Assembly: GCA_964455685.1 (NCBI GenBank)
Contig: CAYVZE010000014.1
Location: forward strand, 1-44,608
Direction: 5' to 3'
Source of the DNA: ZC4RG30 sp964455685
Lineage (GTDB): Bacteria > Pseudomonadota > Gammaproteobacteria > Steroidobacterales > Steroidobacteraceae
Length of the DNA stretch: 44,608 nt
Below are positions 14,770 through 22,889 of this stretch, piece after piece; within the stretch, counting starts at the first letter, position 1; every line of letters starts with the position of its first letter. A program made the position numbers and the translations under genes. The notes beneath the pieces are model-generated. The model saw only the letters and a program-made list of their open reading frames with translations, did not search any database and was not told where the DNA came from.

Positions 14770-16157
14770 GCAGCGGGATGCCGGGACGTGCCAGCCGGCT
14801 GGCAGCGGTGCTTGCACTGGCGCTGCCCGCGCTGGCGCTGGTGGCCCTGGTGCGCGAGGCCGGCGCACAGATCGCGGTGCGCAACCAGGGCTACATTCCC
14901 TACAGCGACGCGCCCATCCACTACCGCTCCGATGAGATCAGCGACCCGGTGGCGAAGCTGCAGCACAGGCTCGACGCCGGCGAGGCGAGCCTCACGCACG
15001 ACGGCAGCGCGCATGGCTACCTGAAGTCGGTGCTGGAACAGCTCGACATCCCGGTGAGCTCGCAGACGCTGGTGTTCTCCAAGACCAGCTTCCAGTACCC
15101 GAAGATCTCGCCACGCCATCCGCGTGCGCTGTACTTCAACGACGACGTGTACGTGGGCGTGGTGAACGAGGGCAAGGAGATCGAGGTGATCTCCTTCGAC
15201 CGCAGCCAGGGCGCGATCTTCTACATCCTGCATGAGCAGAAGGTCGAGAAGCCGCGGTTCGAGCGCGCCGAGCTCGATTGCACCCAGTGCCACATCGCGG
15301 CCGGCACGCGCGGCGTCCCCGGCGTGCTGCTGCGCTCGGTACACGCCTCCGGCAATGGCACGCTGGTGCCCGGCGCGCGCTCCTGGATCACCGACCAGGA
15401 CAGCCCGCTGGAGCAGCGCTGGGGCGGCTGGTACGTCACCGGCCGCCTGGCGGCGGGCACCATGGCCAATGCCGTCACGGCGCCGGGCGCCACCGCGAAG
15501 ACGGCGAAGGCCGAGGTGCCGGCGGAAGGCTTCGACGCCAGCGCCTACCTCGTGCCCACCAGCGAGGACGTGGCACTGCTGGTGCTCGGCCACCAGACCC
15601 AGGCCCACAACCTGATCACGCTGGTGAACTACCGCACGCGCATCGCGCTGTACGAACTTGGCGGCGAGGCACTGGTGTCGGCGCCGCCGGCCTGGGATGA
15701 ACTGCCCGACGACGTGCAGGACAAGCTCGATCGTCCCGTGGAGCAGCTGCTGCGCTACCTGCTGTTCGCCGACGAGCAGCCGCTGCCGGGCCTGGACGGC
15801 GGGAAGATCATTGCCGGTTCGGCCTTCGCACGTGACTTCGCTGCCCGCGGGCCGCGCGACTCGAAGGGACGCTCGCTGCGCGACTTCGACCTGGGCACGC
15901 GGCTGTTCCGCTACCCGTTGAGCTACCTGGTGTACTCGGAAGCCTTCGATGCGCTGCCGGAGCCGGCCAGGGGATACGTGTTCCGGCGCCTGCTGGAGAT
16001 CCTCACCGGCGAGGACGACGGCGATTTCCATGCGCTCTCGCCGGAGGACCGGCGCGCCATCTTCGAGATCCTGGTGGAAACCCGGCCAGGCCTGCCGAAG
16101 GCCTGGCTGGAGCATCCGCTGGCCCGCGGGCTGCGCCCGGCTGCCCGGGCGCAGTGA
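14766..16157 (+). CDS. Exported haem protein with a single CXXCH motif
   Basis: A 463-residue exported protein; a signal or anchor helix spans about residues 11-34. One haem site, CTQCH, lies at 172-176 after a beta-rich region (VFSKTSFQYPKISPRHPRAL, DRSQGAIFYILHEQ). Other recognisable stretches are SWITDQDSPLEQRWGGWYVTG and a helical C-terminal half (PVEQLLRYLLFADEQPLPGL). I do not recognise a characterised family. Because it overlaps the small cytochrome gene by four bases, the two probably form an electron-transfer pair, with this protein perhaps being a catalytic or scaffold subunit. It converges on the next gene with only three bases between stops. Confidence 0.8.
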   Translation: MSSGMPGRASRLAAVLALALPALALVALVREAGAQIAVRNQGYIPYSDAPIHYRSDEISDPVAKLQHRLDAGEASLTHDGSAHGYLKSVLEQLDIPVSSQTLVFSKTSFQYPKISPRHPRALYFNDDVYVGVVNEGKEIEVISFDRSQGAIFYILHEQKVEKPRFERAELDCTQCHIAAGTRGVPGVLLRSVHASGNGTLVPGARSWITDQDSPLEQRWGGWYVTGRLAAGTMANAVTAPGATAKTAKAEVPAEGFDASAYLVPTSEDVALLVLGHQTQAHNLITLVNYRTRIALYELGGEALVSAPPAWDELPDDVQDKLDRPVEQLLRYLLFADEQPLPGLDGGKIIAGSAFARDFAARGPRDSKGRSLRDFDLGTRLFRYPLSYLVYSEAFDALPEPARGYVFRRLLEILTGEDDGDFHALSPEDRRAIFEILVETRPGLPKAWLEHPLARGLRPAARAQ

Positions 16158-16160
16158 CGC

Positions 16161-16952
16161 TTACTCGGTATCGATGCGCAGCCGCGCCTCGCCGGTGACC
16201 GGGTCGGCGTACTCGCGGTTGTCCTCGCAGACGTACTCGTACATCTTGTAGCCGGGCTTGCGCTGGTAGGTCCACTTCCAGCTCCACGGCCCGGTGAGGT
16301 ATTCCGGGTCGACGATGGTCACCTCGTTCTCGAAGTGGTCGGCGTCGAGCATGCGCATGCGCTCATGGATGCGCATGTTGGGCGAATGCGGCGCATCGCG
16401 GAAGCGCACGTACTCCTTGATGCCGATGGTCTCGACCACGAAGTCGTTGCCTTCCCAGTGGCCCACCGAATGGCCCCAGAAGCCGGGCTCGGCATCCTCG
16501 ACGGGTGGCAGCGTGTCGTCGAGGTAGATGCGCCGCACCTGGTTGTAGGCCTCCTGGATGATGGTGACCTGCCGCGGCGTGATCAGCACTTCCATCGGGA
16601 ACATGGCCATCATCATGGCCGGCATGCCGTCGGGAATGCACTGCGTGTAGTGCGTGGCGATGGGGCGGCCGGCGGCATTGGCCTCGTCGTGGCGCCTGCG
16701 CTCGGCTTCCCACTCGGCCTTGTACTCTGGCTTCAGCGGCGGCGCCGGGATGCCGGCCAGGCCCACCGGTCCGGAGGGCGCGACGACGCTGGGGTCGCGC
16801 GCGGTATCGGTCGGGATGGGATAGCGCTCCCAGGTGCCGCTGAAATCACGCGGATCGAACCCGCCCGCCTGCGCGGCATCGCCACTGCCTGAACAGGCGG
16901 TGAGCGCCATCGCGGCAACCAGCATGCCGCAGAAGGTGACCGCGCGGCTCAT
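16161..16952 (-). CDS. Putative lipoprotein of the uncharacterised secreted family (member 3)
   Basis: A 263-residue protein with a lipoprotein signal (MSRAVTFCGMLVAAMALTAC). It is a more distant member of the family at 10792-12685, sharing DFSGTWERYPIPTD, the cysteine in THYTQCIPDGMP, GHSVGHWEGNDFVVETIGI, DADHFENEVTIVDPEYLTGPW and the cysteine in YEYVCEDNREY. The methionine-rich patch AMMMAMFPM follows the first cysteine. Its ATG overlaps the stop of the upstream DUF6152 gene by four bases, so the two are coupled; this repeats the DUF6152/family pairing at the left end of the block. Function unknown. Confidence 0.85.
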   Translation of the reverse strand: MSRAVTFCGMLVAAMALTACSGSGDAAQAGGFDPRDFSGTWERYPIPTDTARDPSVVAPSGPVGLAGIPAPPLKPEYKAEWEAERRRHDEANAAGRPIATHYTQCIPDGMPAMMMAMFPMEVLITPRQVTIIQEAYNQVRRIYLDDTLPPVEDAEPGFWGHSVGHWEGNDFVVETIGIKEYVRFRDAPHSPNMRIHERMRMLDADHFENEVTIVDPEYLTGPWSWKWTYQRKPGYKMYEYVCEDNREYADPVTGEARLRIDTE

Positions 16953-17380
16953 TGCCCGGCTCCCGGCAGCGGCGAGCCGTCCTCGATGCTGATGTTCGGC
17001 GGGCCCGCCGGTCCGCCGTTGCCGAGGATGCGGCCGTCGGCCAGCTTCACCTGCTTGAGCAGTGCGCCGGGCTCCCCGGTGCGCAGCGGTGCCACCACCA
17101 CGGTGAGCGTGTCCTCGGGCTTGATGATGTTGAACTTCCAGCCGCTGCGATTGAGGATGCCCGGGTTCGCGCACTCGATGGTCCAGTGGCGCATGCGGCC
17201 CTTCGGGTCCGGCGCCTCCAGGTGGATGTACACGTGCGGGTTCTGCCAGCGGAACTCGGTGACCTTGCCGACCAGGCGGATCTGGTCGTCGCTGTCGAAC
17301 ATCGCGAACGAGTGGTGCGCACTGGCGCTGGCGGCACCGGCGCACAGGACGAACAATGCGAGCAGGCTGCGCAATCTCAC
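16949..17380 (-). CDS. Secreted DUF6152 family protein (paralogue 2)
   Basis: A 143-residue exported DUF6152 protein. The signal peptide ends in ASASA so that the mature chain probably begins HHSFAMFDSDDQIRLVGK; WQNPHVYIHLEAPDPKGR and MRHWTIECANPG follow, and the end is a Gly/Pro-rich tail. I take a GTG at 17380 as the start because AGGGGGT stands five bases upstream; an ATG at 17416 is also in frame but would lengthen the signal peptide and lacks a ribosome site. It is the first gene of a two-gene operon with the member-3 lipoprotein. No enzymatic motif is visible. Confidence 0.85.
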   Translation of the reverse strand: MRLRSLLALFVLCAGAASASAHHSFAMFDSDDQIRLVGKVTEFRWQNPHVYIHLEAPDPKGRMRHWTIECANPGILNRSGWKFNIIKPEDTLTVVVAPLRTGEPGALLKQVKLADGRILGNGGPAGPPNISIEDGSPLPGAGQ

Positions 17381-17402
17381 GAAGACCCCCTGTGATTTAT
17401 AT

Positions 17403-17424
17403 GCGGTTATCGCCATGCAACCGC
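17403..17424. promoter_or_regulatory. Inverted repeat upstream of the DUF6152 operon
   Basis: GCGGTT and AACCGC, separated by ten bases, flank a position 23-44 bases before the GTG start of the DUF6152 gene. A TATAAA on the minus strand just downstream could be a -10 element, without a good -35. The repeat could be an operator; evidence is positional only. Confidence 0.3.
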
Positions 17425-17440
17425 TTTGGGGATCAATGTA

Positions 17441-17506
17441 CTCCCGCGTCGCGGGAGGCGCAAAACGCCCCGGCGGGGGCAGGGCCCGGGCAGGATACCC
17501 GGGCCC
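17441..17506 (-). terminator. Two GC hairpins after the dienelactone-hydrolase gene
   Basis: Between the hydrolase stop and the DUF6152 operon there are two perfect stems. GGGCCCGGG/CCCGGGCCC (17482-17506, loop of seven) lies nine bases beyond the hydrolase stop on the minus strand, and CTCCCGC/GCGGGAG (17441-17457, loop GTC) lies further on. They probably separate the two leftward units. Neither is followed by a long T run. Confidence 0.55.
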
Positions 17507-17515
17507 GCTGGGACT

Positions 17516-18349
17516 TCAGGCCAGCGCCCTGGCGAACAGGGCCAGCTTGCGCTCCCAGGCGCGCTCGGCCTGCTCGCGGTGGTAGGCCTGCGAGTCAGGC
17601 GGCACCCAGCCGTGGTTGGCGCCCTTGTACACCTCGATCTCGGCCGGCAACTTGGCCTCGTCGAAGGCCTTGCGCAGGATGTTCTTGGACTCCGGTTCCT
17701 TCTCGTCGTCGTTGTCGGCGATGGCGATCAGGAAGCTGGCCTTCATCTTCGGGATCAGCAGGTGCGGGCTGTTCTCGTCATTGGTGGTGAGGCCGCCGCC
17801 ATGGAAGGAGCAGGCCGCGCCGATGCGCTCGGGCACCGCGGCCGCGGTACGCATCACGATGGGGCCGCCCATGCAGTAGCCCGTGGTGCCGATCTTGCGG
17901 CGCGTGTCCACGGCGCGCTGCGAATCCAGCCAGGCGACGAAGGCCCTGGCGTCGGTGACATGCGTGGTCGGGTTCAGCGTGCGCGCCACCGAGAAGGCGG
18001 CCTCGCGGTCGGCGGGCTGGCCCTTCAGCGAACGGTAGAAGGGGTTGACCGTGAGCACGGCATAGCCGGCCTCGGCCAGGCGCTTGCCCATGCTGCGGAA
18101 GGCGGGGCGCAGCCCGAAGATGTCCGGCCACACCAGCACCGCGGCCGTGGGGTTGGCGGGATGCACGAAGTGCGCATCGCAGGTGCCATCGGGCGTCTTG
18201 ATCTCGACTTCGGATTCCGTAACTTCCACTGCGCCGGCCACGGGCGGCAGCAGGGCGGCGAAACCGGCGCCGAGTCCCAGCGCGCCGAAGCGGCGGCGGG
18301 AGAGTTCATTGCCTCGCAGGATGTCGTCGTTCGAGTCGCGTTCGCACAT
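17516..18349 (-). CDS. Tat-exported dienelactone hydrolase family protein
   Basis: A 277-residue alpha/beta hydrolase of the dienelactone-hydrolase family. The N-terminus carries a twin-arginine signal (SRRRFGALGLGAGFAALLPP), so it acts outside the cytoplasm. The catalytic triad is visible as Cys159 in GTTGYCMGG, Asp212 in AIADNDD and His246 in GANHGW, as in the cysteine-type members of the family. The true substrate is rarely known for these proteins; ester or lactone cleavage is expected. The start has GGAGGG upstream. It stands between an MFS gene on the same strand, 39 bases upstream, and a terminator region. Confidence 0.92.
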   Translation of the reverse strand: MCERDSNDDILRGNELSRRRFGALGLGAGFAALLPPVAGAVEVTESEVEIKTPDGTCDAHFVHPANPTAAVLVWPDIFGLRPAFRSMGKRLAEAGYAVLTVNPFYRSLKGQPADREAAFSVARTLNPTTHVTDARAFVAWLDSQRAVDTRRKIGTTGYCMGGPIVMRTAAAVPERIGAACSFHGGGLTTNDENSPHLLIPKMKASFLIAIADNDDEKEPESKNILRKAFDEAKLPAEIEVYKGANHGWVPPDSQAYHREQAERAWERKLALFARALA

Positions 18350-18388
18350 GAGAGATCCCTCCGCTGGAGCGTGAACGAACGATTCTAA

Positions 18389-19597
18389 TCAGTTCAGTCT
18401 TTCCACGTCGCGCAGCGTCGGGAACAGCCGCATCCACAGCAACGCCACCAGCACGCTGCCCACGCCGCCCACCACCACGGCCGGCAACGCGCCCCACCAG
18501 GCGGCGGTGACGCCGGCACGGAACTCGCCCAGCTGGTTGGAGGCGCTGATGAACAGGAAGTTGATGGCGCCAACCCGCCCGCGCATCGCATCGGGCGTGG
18601 ATACCTGCACCAGCAGGTTGCGGATCACCACGCTGATCTGGTCCGCGGCGCCCATCACGGCCAGTGCCGCCAGTGACAGCACCAGGCTGGTCGACACGCC
18701 GAACACCACCGTGGCGATGCCGAACACGATCACCGCCTGGAACATGCGCATGCCCACGCGCCGCTCGAAGGGCCTGCGCGCGAGGATTGCGGTGGTGACC
18801 AGCGCGCCGGCGGCGGGTGCGGAGCGCAGCAGGCCCAGGCCCATCGCGTCGGTGTGCAGGATGTCCTTGGCGTAGATGGGCAGCAGTGCGGTCGCGCCGG
18901 CCAGCAGCACCGCCACCAGGTCCAGCGAGATGGTGCCGAGGATGGTGGGATTGCCGCGGATGAAGCGCACGCCGGCCAGCTGCTCGCGCCAGCTGGTGGA
19001 AGGAGCCGGCGCGTCGCGCACCAGCGTGGGCAGCGCGCCATTGAAGATGCCGCCCAGAAGCCAGAAGGAGGCGATGGACGCGTAGCACCCTGTGGGCGAG
19101 GCCGCGAAGATGAATCCGCCCAGGGCCGGACCGGCGATGGTGGCGAGCTGCAGCGCGCCGCTGGACAGTGCGATGGCCTGCTGCAGCAGGCCCAGCGGCA
19201 CGAGGTTGGGCAGCATGGCGCCGGTGGCCGGGCGCTCATAGGCCGAGGCCGCGCCGAAGATGGCCGCTGCGGCGTAGATGTCGAGCACGGTGATGCTGCC
19301 GGTGAAGCTGCGCCAGGCCAGCCATGCGGCGGTGATGCCCTCGGCCAGCTGGCAGAACTGCACCACGCGCTTGCGGTCGTGGCGGTCGGCGACACTGCCG
19401 CCATGGAGCACGAACAGCAGCGCCGGCACGAACTGCACCAGGCCCACCATGCCCAGGTGCAAGGCGCTGCCGGTGAGATCGTACACCTGCCAGCCCACGG
19501 CCACTGCCACGATCTGGCGGGCGAAGTTCGAGAACAGGCGGCCGCCGAAATAGAGCAGGAAATTTCGCTGGCGGAAGAGTTCCGGGGCGTTGGACAA
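18389..19597 (-). CDS. Major facilitator superfamily transporter (MFS_3/EntS-like)
   Basis: A 402-residue inner-membrane transporter with about twelve hydrophobic helices. The N-terminus FRQRNFLLYFGGRLFSNFAR and the loop GGSVADRHDRKRVVQFCQ after helix 2 are characteristic of the MFS_3 (EntS-like) exporters of small molecules. MRGRVGAINFLFISASNQLG near the end is the matching second-half signature. The only start that fits the family N-terminus is a TTG at 19597; an in-frame TAG lies eleven codons upstream and there is no ribosome site, as the leader is a C-rich tract. It is divergent from the esterase gene and may share control with it. Substrate unknown. Confidence 0.9.
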   Translation of the reverse strand: MSNAPELFRQRNFLLYFGGRLFSNFARQIVAVAVGWQVYDLTGSALHLGMVGLVQFVPALLFVLHGGSVADRHDRKRVVQFCQLAEGITAAWLAWRSFTGSITVLDIYAAAAIFGAASAYERPATGAMLPNLVPLGLLQQAIALSSGALQLATIAGPALGGFIFAASPTGCYASIASFWLLGGIFNGALPTLVRDAPAPSTSWREQLAGVRFIRGNPTILGTISLDLVAVLLAGATALLPIYAKDILHTDAMGLGLLRSAPAAGALVTTAILARRPFERRVGMRMFQAVIVFGIATVVFGVSTSLVLSLAALAVMGAADQISVVIRNLLVQVSTPDAMRGRVGAINFLFISASNQLGEFRAGVTAAWWGALPAVVVGGVGSVLVALLWMRLFPTLRDVERLN

Positions 19598-19605
19598 GCA
19601 GGCGC

Positions 19606-19622
19606 GGGAGGGGGGGGAGGGG
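19606..19622 (+). repeat. G-tract between divergent MFS and esterase genes
   Basis: GGG-A-GGGGGGGG-A-GGGG on the plus strand lies 9 bases before the TTG start of the MFS gene and about 57 bases before the esterase start. Three long runs, one of eight, could fold as a G-quadruplex; on the MFS transcript it appears as a pyrimidine-rich leader. Confidence 0.55.
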
Positions 19623-19678
19623 AGTTGCTAAGATTACCCGATCGCGAAGCGCGGAATGAACAACAAGGAGGATCGGTG

Positions 19679-20746
19679 ATGCGCGCAGGTCTTTCACGCA
19701 GGTGGTCCGCGTTGATGGTGCTGGCCTGGCTGGCCTGTGCGTGGCCGGCGCGGCCGGCCGTTGCGGCGGCGGCTGCTGCGGGCACGCTGCAGCAGGTGGA
19801 GGTGCACGGCGCCAGCCTGGAGGGCAACCTCGCCGGCGACAGCGCCACGCGCAAGGTGTTCGTGTACCTGCCGCCCGGCTATGCGGACGATGCATCGCGC
19901 CGCTACCCGGTGCTCTACTTCCTGCACGGCTTTGGCGCCACTGCCGCGATGTACACGGGGTTCCTCGGCCTGCCGGGCGCGCTGGACGCCGCCATTGCCG
20001 AGGGCCGTATCCCGCCGCTGCTGGTGGTGATTCCCGATGTGCTGAACCGTTTTGGCGGTTCGATGTATTCGAACTCGCCCACCATCGGCGACTGGGAATC
20101 CTTCGTCGCCCGTGACCTGGTGGGTTACATCGACCGCAACTTCCGCACGATCCCGCAGCGCGGGTCCCGCGGCCTGGCCGGCCACTCGATGGGCGGCTAC
20201 GGCACGCTGCGCGTCGGCATGAAGCATGCCGATACCTTCATCGCGCTGTATGCGATGAGTTCCTGCTGCCTTGATCCGCGTGGTGTCACGCCCGCCGACG
20301 CAGGCCTGGACAAGCCGCTCACGCTGGAGGAAGTGGACAAGATGCCGGTGATGGGGCGCACCACGCTGGCAGCCTCGGCCTCGTGGGCGCCGAACCCGCA
20401 GTCCCCGCCGCTGTACATGGATCTGCCGGTGCGCGGTGGCGCAACCCAGGCCGACGTGCTGGCGCGCTACACTGCCAATGCGCCCACGGTGATGGCCTCG
20501 CAGTACGTGCCGCAGCTCAAGAGCTTCTCGGCCATCAAGCTGGACATCGGCGAGCAGGACACCCTGATCGGCGGCAACGTGGAGATGGTGCGGGTGCTGG
20601 CCAGGCTCGGCGTGCCGCATGAGTACGAGACCTACCAGGGCGACCACATGAACAAGGTGGCCGAGCGCTTCGCGCAGCATGTGCTGCCCTTCTTTGCCCG
20701 GGAGCTGGCCTTCTCCGACAGACGGGAAGGGGCCGCTCCGCGGTAA
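19679..20746 (+). CDS. Secreted esterase (PF00756-type alpha/beta hydrolase)
   Basis: A 355-residue exported hydrolase of the esterase D / antigen-85-like family. A signal peptide with an Ala-rich end spans about residues 1-36. The family core is RKVFVYLPPGY, YPVLYFLHGFG, PPLLVVIPDV and the nucleophile motif GHSMGGYG (Ser170); the acid is probably in DIGEQD and the base is His in TYQGDHMNK. It cleaves an unidentified carboxylic ester in the periplasm or outside. The ribosome site AAGGAGGA is excellent. The frame runs open far upstream, but that portion is the antisense of the MFS gene. It is followed after 33 bases by the AsmA-like gene. Confidence 0.92.
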   Translation: MRAGLSRRWSALMVLAWLACAWPARPAVAAAAAAGTLQQVEVHGASLEGNLAGDSATRKVFVYLPPGYADDASRRYPVLYFLHGFGATAAMYTGFLGLPGALDAAIAEGRIPPLLVVIPDVLNRFGGSMYSNSPTIGDWESFVARDLVGYIDRNFRTIPQRGSRGLAGHSMGGYGTLRVGMKHADTFIALYAMSSCCLDPRGVTPADAGLDKPLTLEEVDKMPVMGRTTLAASASWAPNPQSPPLYMDLPVRGGATQADVLARYTANAPTVMASQYVPQLKSFSAIKLDIGEQDTLIGGNVEMVRVLARLGVPHEYETYQGDHMNKVAERFAQHVLPFFARELAFSDRREGAAPR

Positions 20747-20779
20747 GCTGTACGACCCCCGACGGTACGGAGCTCCGAA

Positions 20780-22840
20780 ATGCGCGCCTTCAAGATCATC
20801 GGCATCATCCTCGGCAGCCTGGCGGGACTGCTGGTGCTCGCCGGGGTCGCCATCTGGCTGTTGTTCGACCCGAACGACTACAAGGACCGCATCTCCGCCG
20901 CCGTGCAGCGGTCTACCGGGCGCACGCTGTCGCTTCCGGGCGAGCTGAAGCTGTCGCTGTTCCCGTGGGTCGCCATCGAGACCGGCGAGGCCTCGCTGGG
21001 TAATCCGCCCGGTTTCGGCGAGGAGCCCTTCCTGTCGCTCAAGCGCGCCCGCCTGTCGGTGAAGCTGATGCCCCTGCTGAGAAAGCAGCTGGAGATCGGC
21101 CGCATCGAGATCGACGGCCTCGACCTGCGCCTGAAGCAGGATGCGCAGGGCAAGGGCAACTGGGAAGAGTGGGGCGGCGATGACACCGCAGAGCCGGAGG
21201 TGGACGAATCCACCGGCGGCCCGACCTCCTTCGACCTGGCCGGCATTGCCATCACCGACAGCCGCATCGCCTTCCAGGACCTGGTCGCAGAGGACGTGGA
21301 GGTGGACATCGGCCGCGTGGCCAGTGGTGTGCCGGTGAAGGTGTCGATGAGCACCCGCCTCGTCACCGCGCCCGGGGAGAAGCCGCTGCCGCTGTCGGCG
21401 GACTTCGCGCTGGTGCCGGACCTCGACGCACAGCGTTACCAGTTCGCCAACCTGGTGCTGAAGGGCCGCCTGCAGCCCGAGGGTGTGCCCTCGGAACTGG
21501 ACTGGCGCTTCGAAACCCCCGCCGCCGACCTCGATCTCGCGCAGCAGACGCTGGCCACCACCGACTTCACCGCCGCGTTCGGTGCAGCGAAGCTGGTGGG
21601 GCGCATCGAGGGCACGAAGCTGATCGATTCCCCGGCGCTGTCCGGCATCTTCAGGCTGGAGGAGGTCTCACCGCGCACGCTGATGCGCCAGCTCGGCATC
21701 GAGCAGCCCGAGACGCGCGACGAGACGGTGCTCACGCGCCTGGCCGCGCAGGGCGCATATGCCTGGCAGGGCGGGGTGATGCGGCTGACCAACCTGGCGT
21801 TCACCCTGGATGACAGCAAGCTGGCTGGCCGCTTCAGCTACGACACCGGCAACAGCGGCATGGACTTCGCGCTGAACCTCGACCGCATCGACCTCGACCG
21901 CTACCAGCCGCCGCCGACCGAGGAGACGGCCGACAGCGAACCCATCGAGCTGCCGGTGGAGCTGCTCAAGCCGTTGCGGGCAAAGGGCATCTTCGAGGCA
22001 GGCGAGATCAAGGTGGGCGGCGCACGGCTGTCGCAGCTTTCCGCAGCCGTGTCGCTGGCAGACGGCGTGGGCCGCTTCGGCCCGCTGCGCGCGCAGCTCT
22101 ATGGCGGCACCTACAGCGGCGACATCGGCCTGGACATGCGGCCTGAAGTGCCGCGCCTGACCATGGACGAGCACATGCGCGGCATCGACATCGCCGCGCT
22201 GATGAAGGACTACGTCGACAGCGAGCGGCTGTCCGGCAGGGGCAACCTCGACATGGTGCTGTCGGCGCGCGGCCGCAGCGGCGATGCACTGCTGGCCACG
22301 CTGACCGGCCGCATCGGCCTGGACCTTCAGGACGGTGCGGTCGAGGGCATCGACATCTGGTATGCCATCGAGCAGGCGCAGTCGCTGATCAAGAACCGCC
22401 AGCTCTCGGCGGCCGCAAACACGCGCCGCACGGCTTTCGACACGTTCAAGGCCAACGCCGAGCTGGTCGACGGCGTGGCGAGTACCCGCGACCTGGTGGT
22501 GGCCTCGCAGCTGCTGCGCATCACCGGCCAGGGCAGCACCAGCCTGGTGTCGCAGGAGCTGGACTTCACCGTCACGGCCACGGTACTGCGGGCGCCGCCG
22601 GAGGCGGATGCGGACATCGCCGAGCTGACGCGGGCGGCCATCCCGGTGCGCATCACCGGCACGCTCGCCGACCCGAAGATCCGTCCGGACCTTGCCGGCC
22701 TGGTGAAGGACCGCGTGAAGCAGGAGATCGACGAGCGCAAGGAGGAACTCCGCCAGGAGGTGGAGGAGAAGCGCCAGGAACTGGAAGAGAAGGTCCGCGA
22801 CAAGGTACGCGACCGCCTCAACAACCTGCTGAACCGCTAG
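20780..22840 (+). CDS. AsmA family protein
   Basis: A 686-residue protein of the AsmA family of large envelope proteins, which are anchored in the inner membrane and are thought to help lipid traffic to the outer membrane. One N-terminal helix (about 5-28, IIGIILGSLAGLLVLAGVAI) is followed by the AsmA signature ISAAVQRSTGRTLSLPGELK and LSLFPWVAIETGEASLGNPPG; the C-terminal AsmA region includes ARGRSGDALLATLTGRIGLD. The last 45 residues form an unusually charged helix rich in Lys, Glu and Arg, probably a coiled coil. The start has GGAG eight bases upstream. It may share a transcript with the esterase. Confidence 0.9.
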   Translation: MRAFKIIGIILGSLAGLLVLAGVAIWLLFDPNDYKDRISAAVQRSTGRTLSLPGELKLSLFPWVAIETGEASLGNPPGFGEEPFLSLKRARLSVKLMPLLRKQLEIGRIEIDGLDLRLKQDAQGKGNWEEWGGDDTAEPEVDESTGGPTSFDLAGIAITDSRIAFQDLVAEDVEVDIGRVASGVPVKVSMSTRLVTAPGEKPLPLSADFALVPDLDAQRYQFANLVLKGRLQPEGVPSELDWRFETPAADLDLAQQTLATTDFTAAFGAAKLVGRIEGTKLIDSPALSGIFRLEEVSPRTLMRQLGIEQPETRDETVLTRLAAQGAYAWQGGVMRLTNLAFTLDDSKLAGRFSYDTGNSGMDFALNLDRIDLDRYQPPPTEETADSEPIELPVELLKPLRAKGIFEAGEIKVGGARLSQLSAAVSLADGVGRFGPLRAQLYGGTYSGDIGLDMRPEVPRLTMDEHMRGIDIAALMKDYVDSERLSGRGNLDMVLSARGRSGDALLATLTGRIGLDLQDGAVEGIDIWYAIEQAQSLIKNRQLSAAANTRRTAFDTFKANAELVDGVASTRDLVVASQLLRITGQGSTSLVSQELDFTVTATVLRAPPEADADIAELTRAAIPVRITGTLADPKIRPDLAGLVKDRVKQEIDERKEELRQEVEEKRQELEEKVRDKVRDRLNNLLNR

Positions 22841-22860
22841 CGCAGCGGCTGCGGGACTTC

Positions 22861-22885
22861 GGGGTGGCGCCGGGGTGGCGCCACC
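22861..22885. repeat. Tandem 11-base repeat with palindrome between convergent genes
   Basis: GGGGTGGCGCC occurs twice in a row (22861-22871 and 22872-22882), and the second copy continues into the palindrome GGTGGCGCCACC (22874-22885). It lies between the ends of the convergent AsmA and DUF2909 genes, where a transcription stop would be expected. Confidence 0.5.
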
Positions 22886-22889
22886 GCTC

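Noticed and set aside
18854..19678. 275 codons of open frame before the esterase start
   Set aside because: It runs antisense to the MFS transporter, and the esterase has an excellent ribosome site and signal peptide at 19679.
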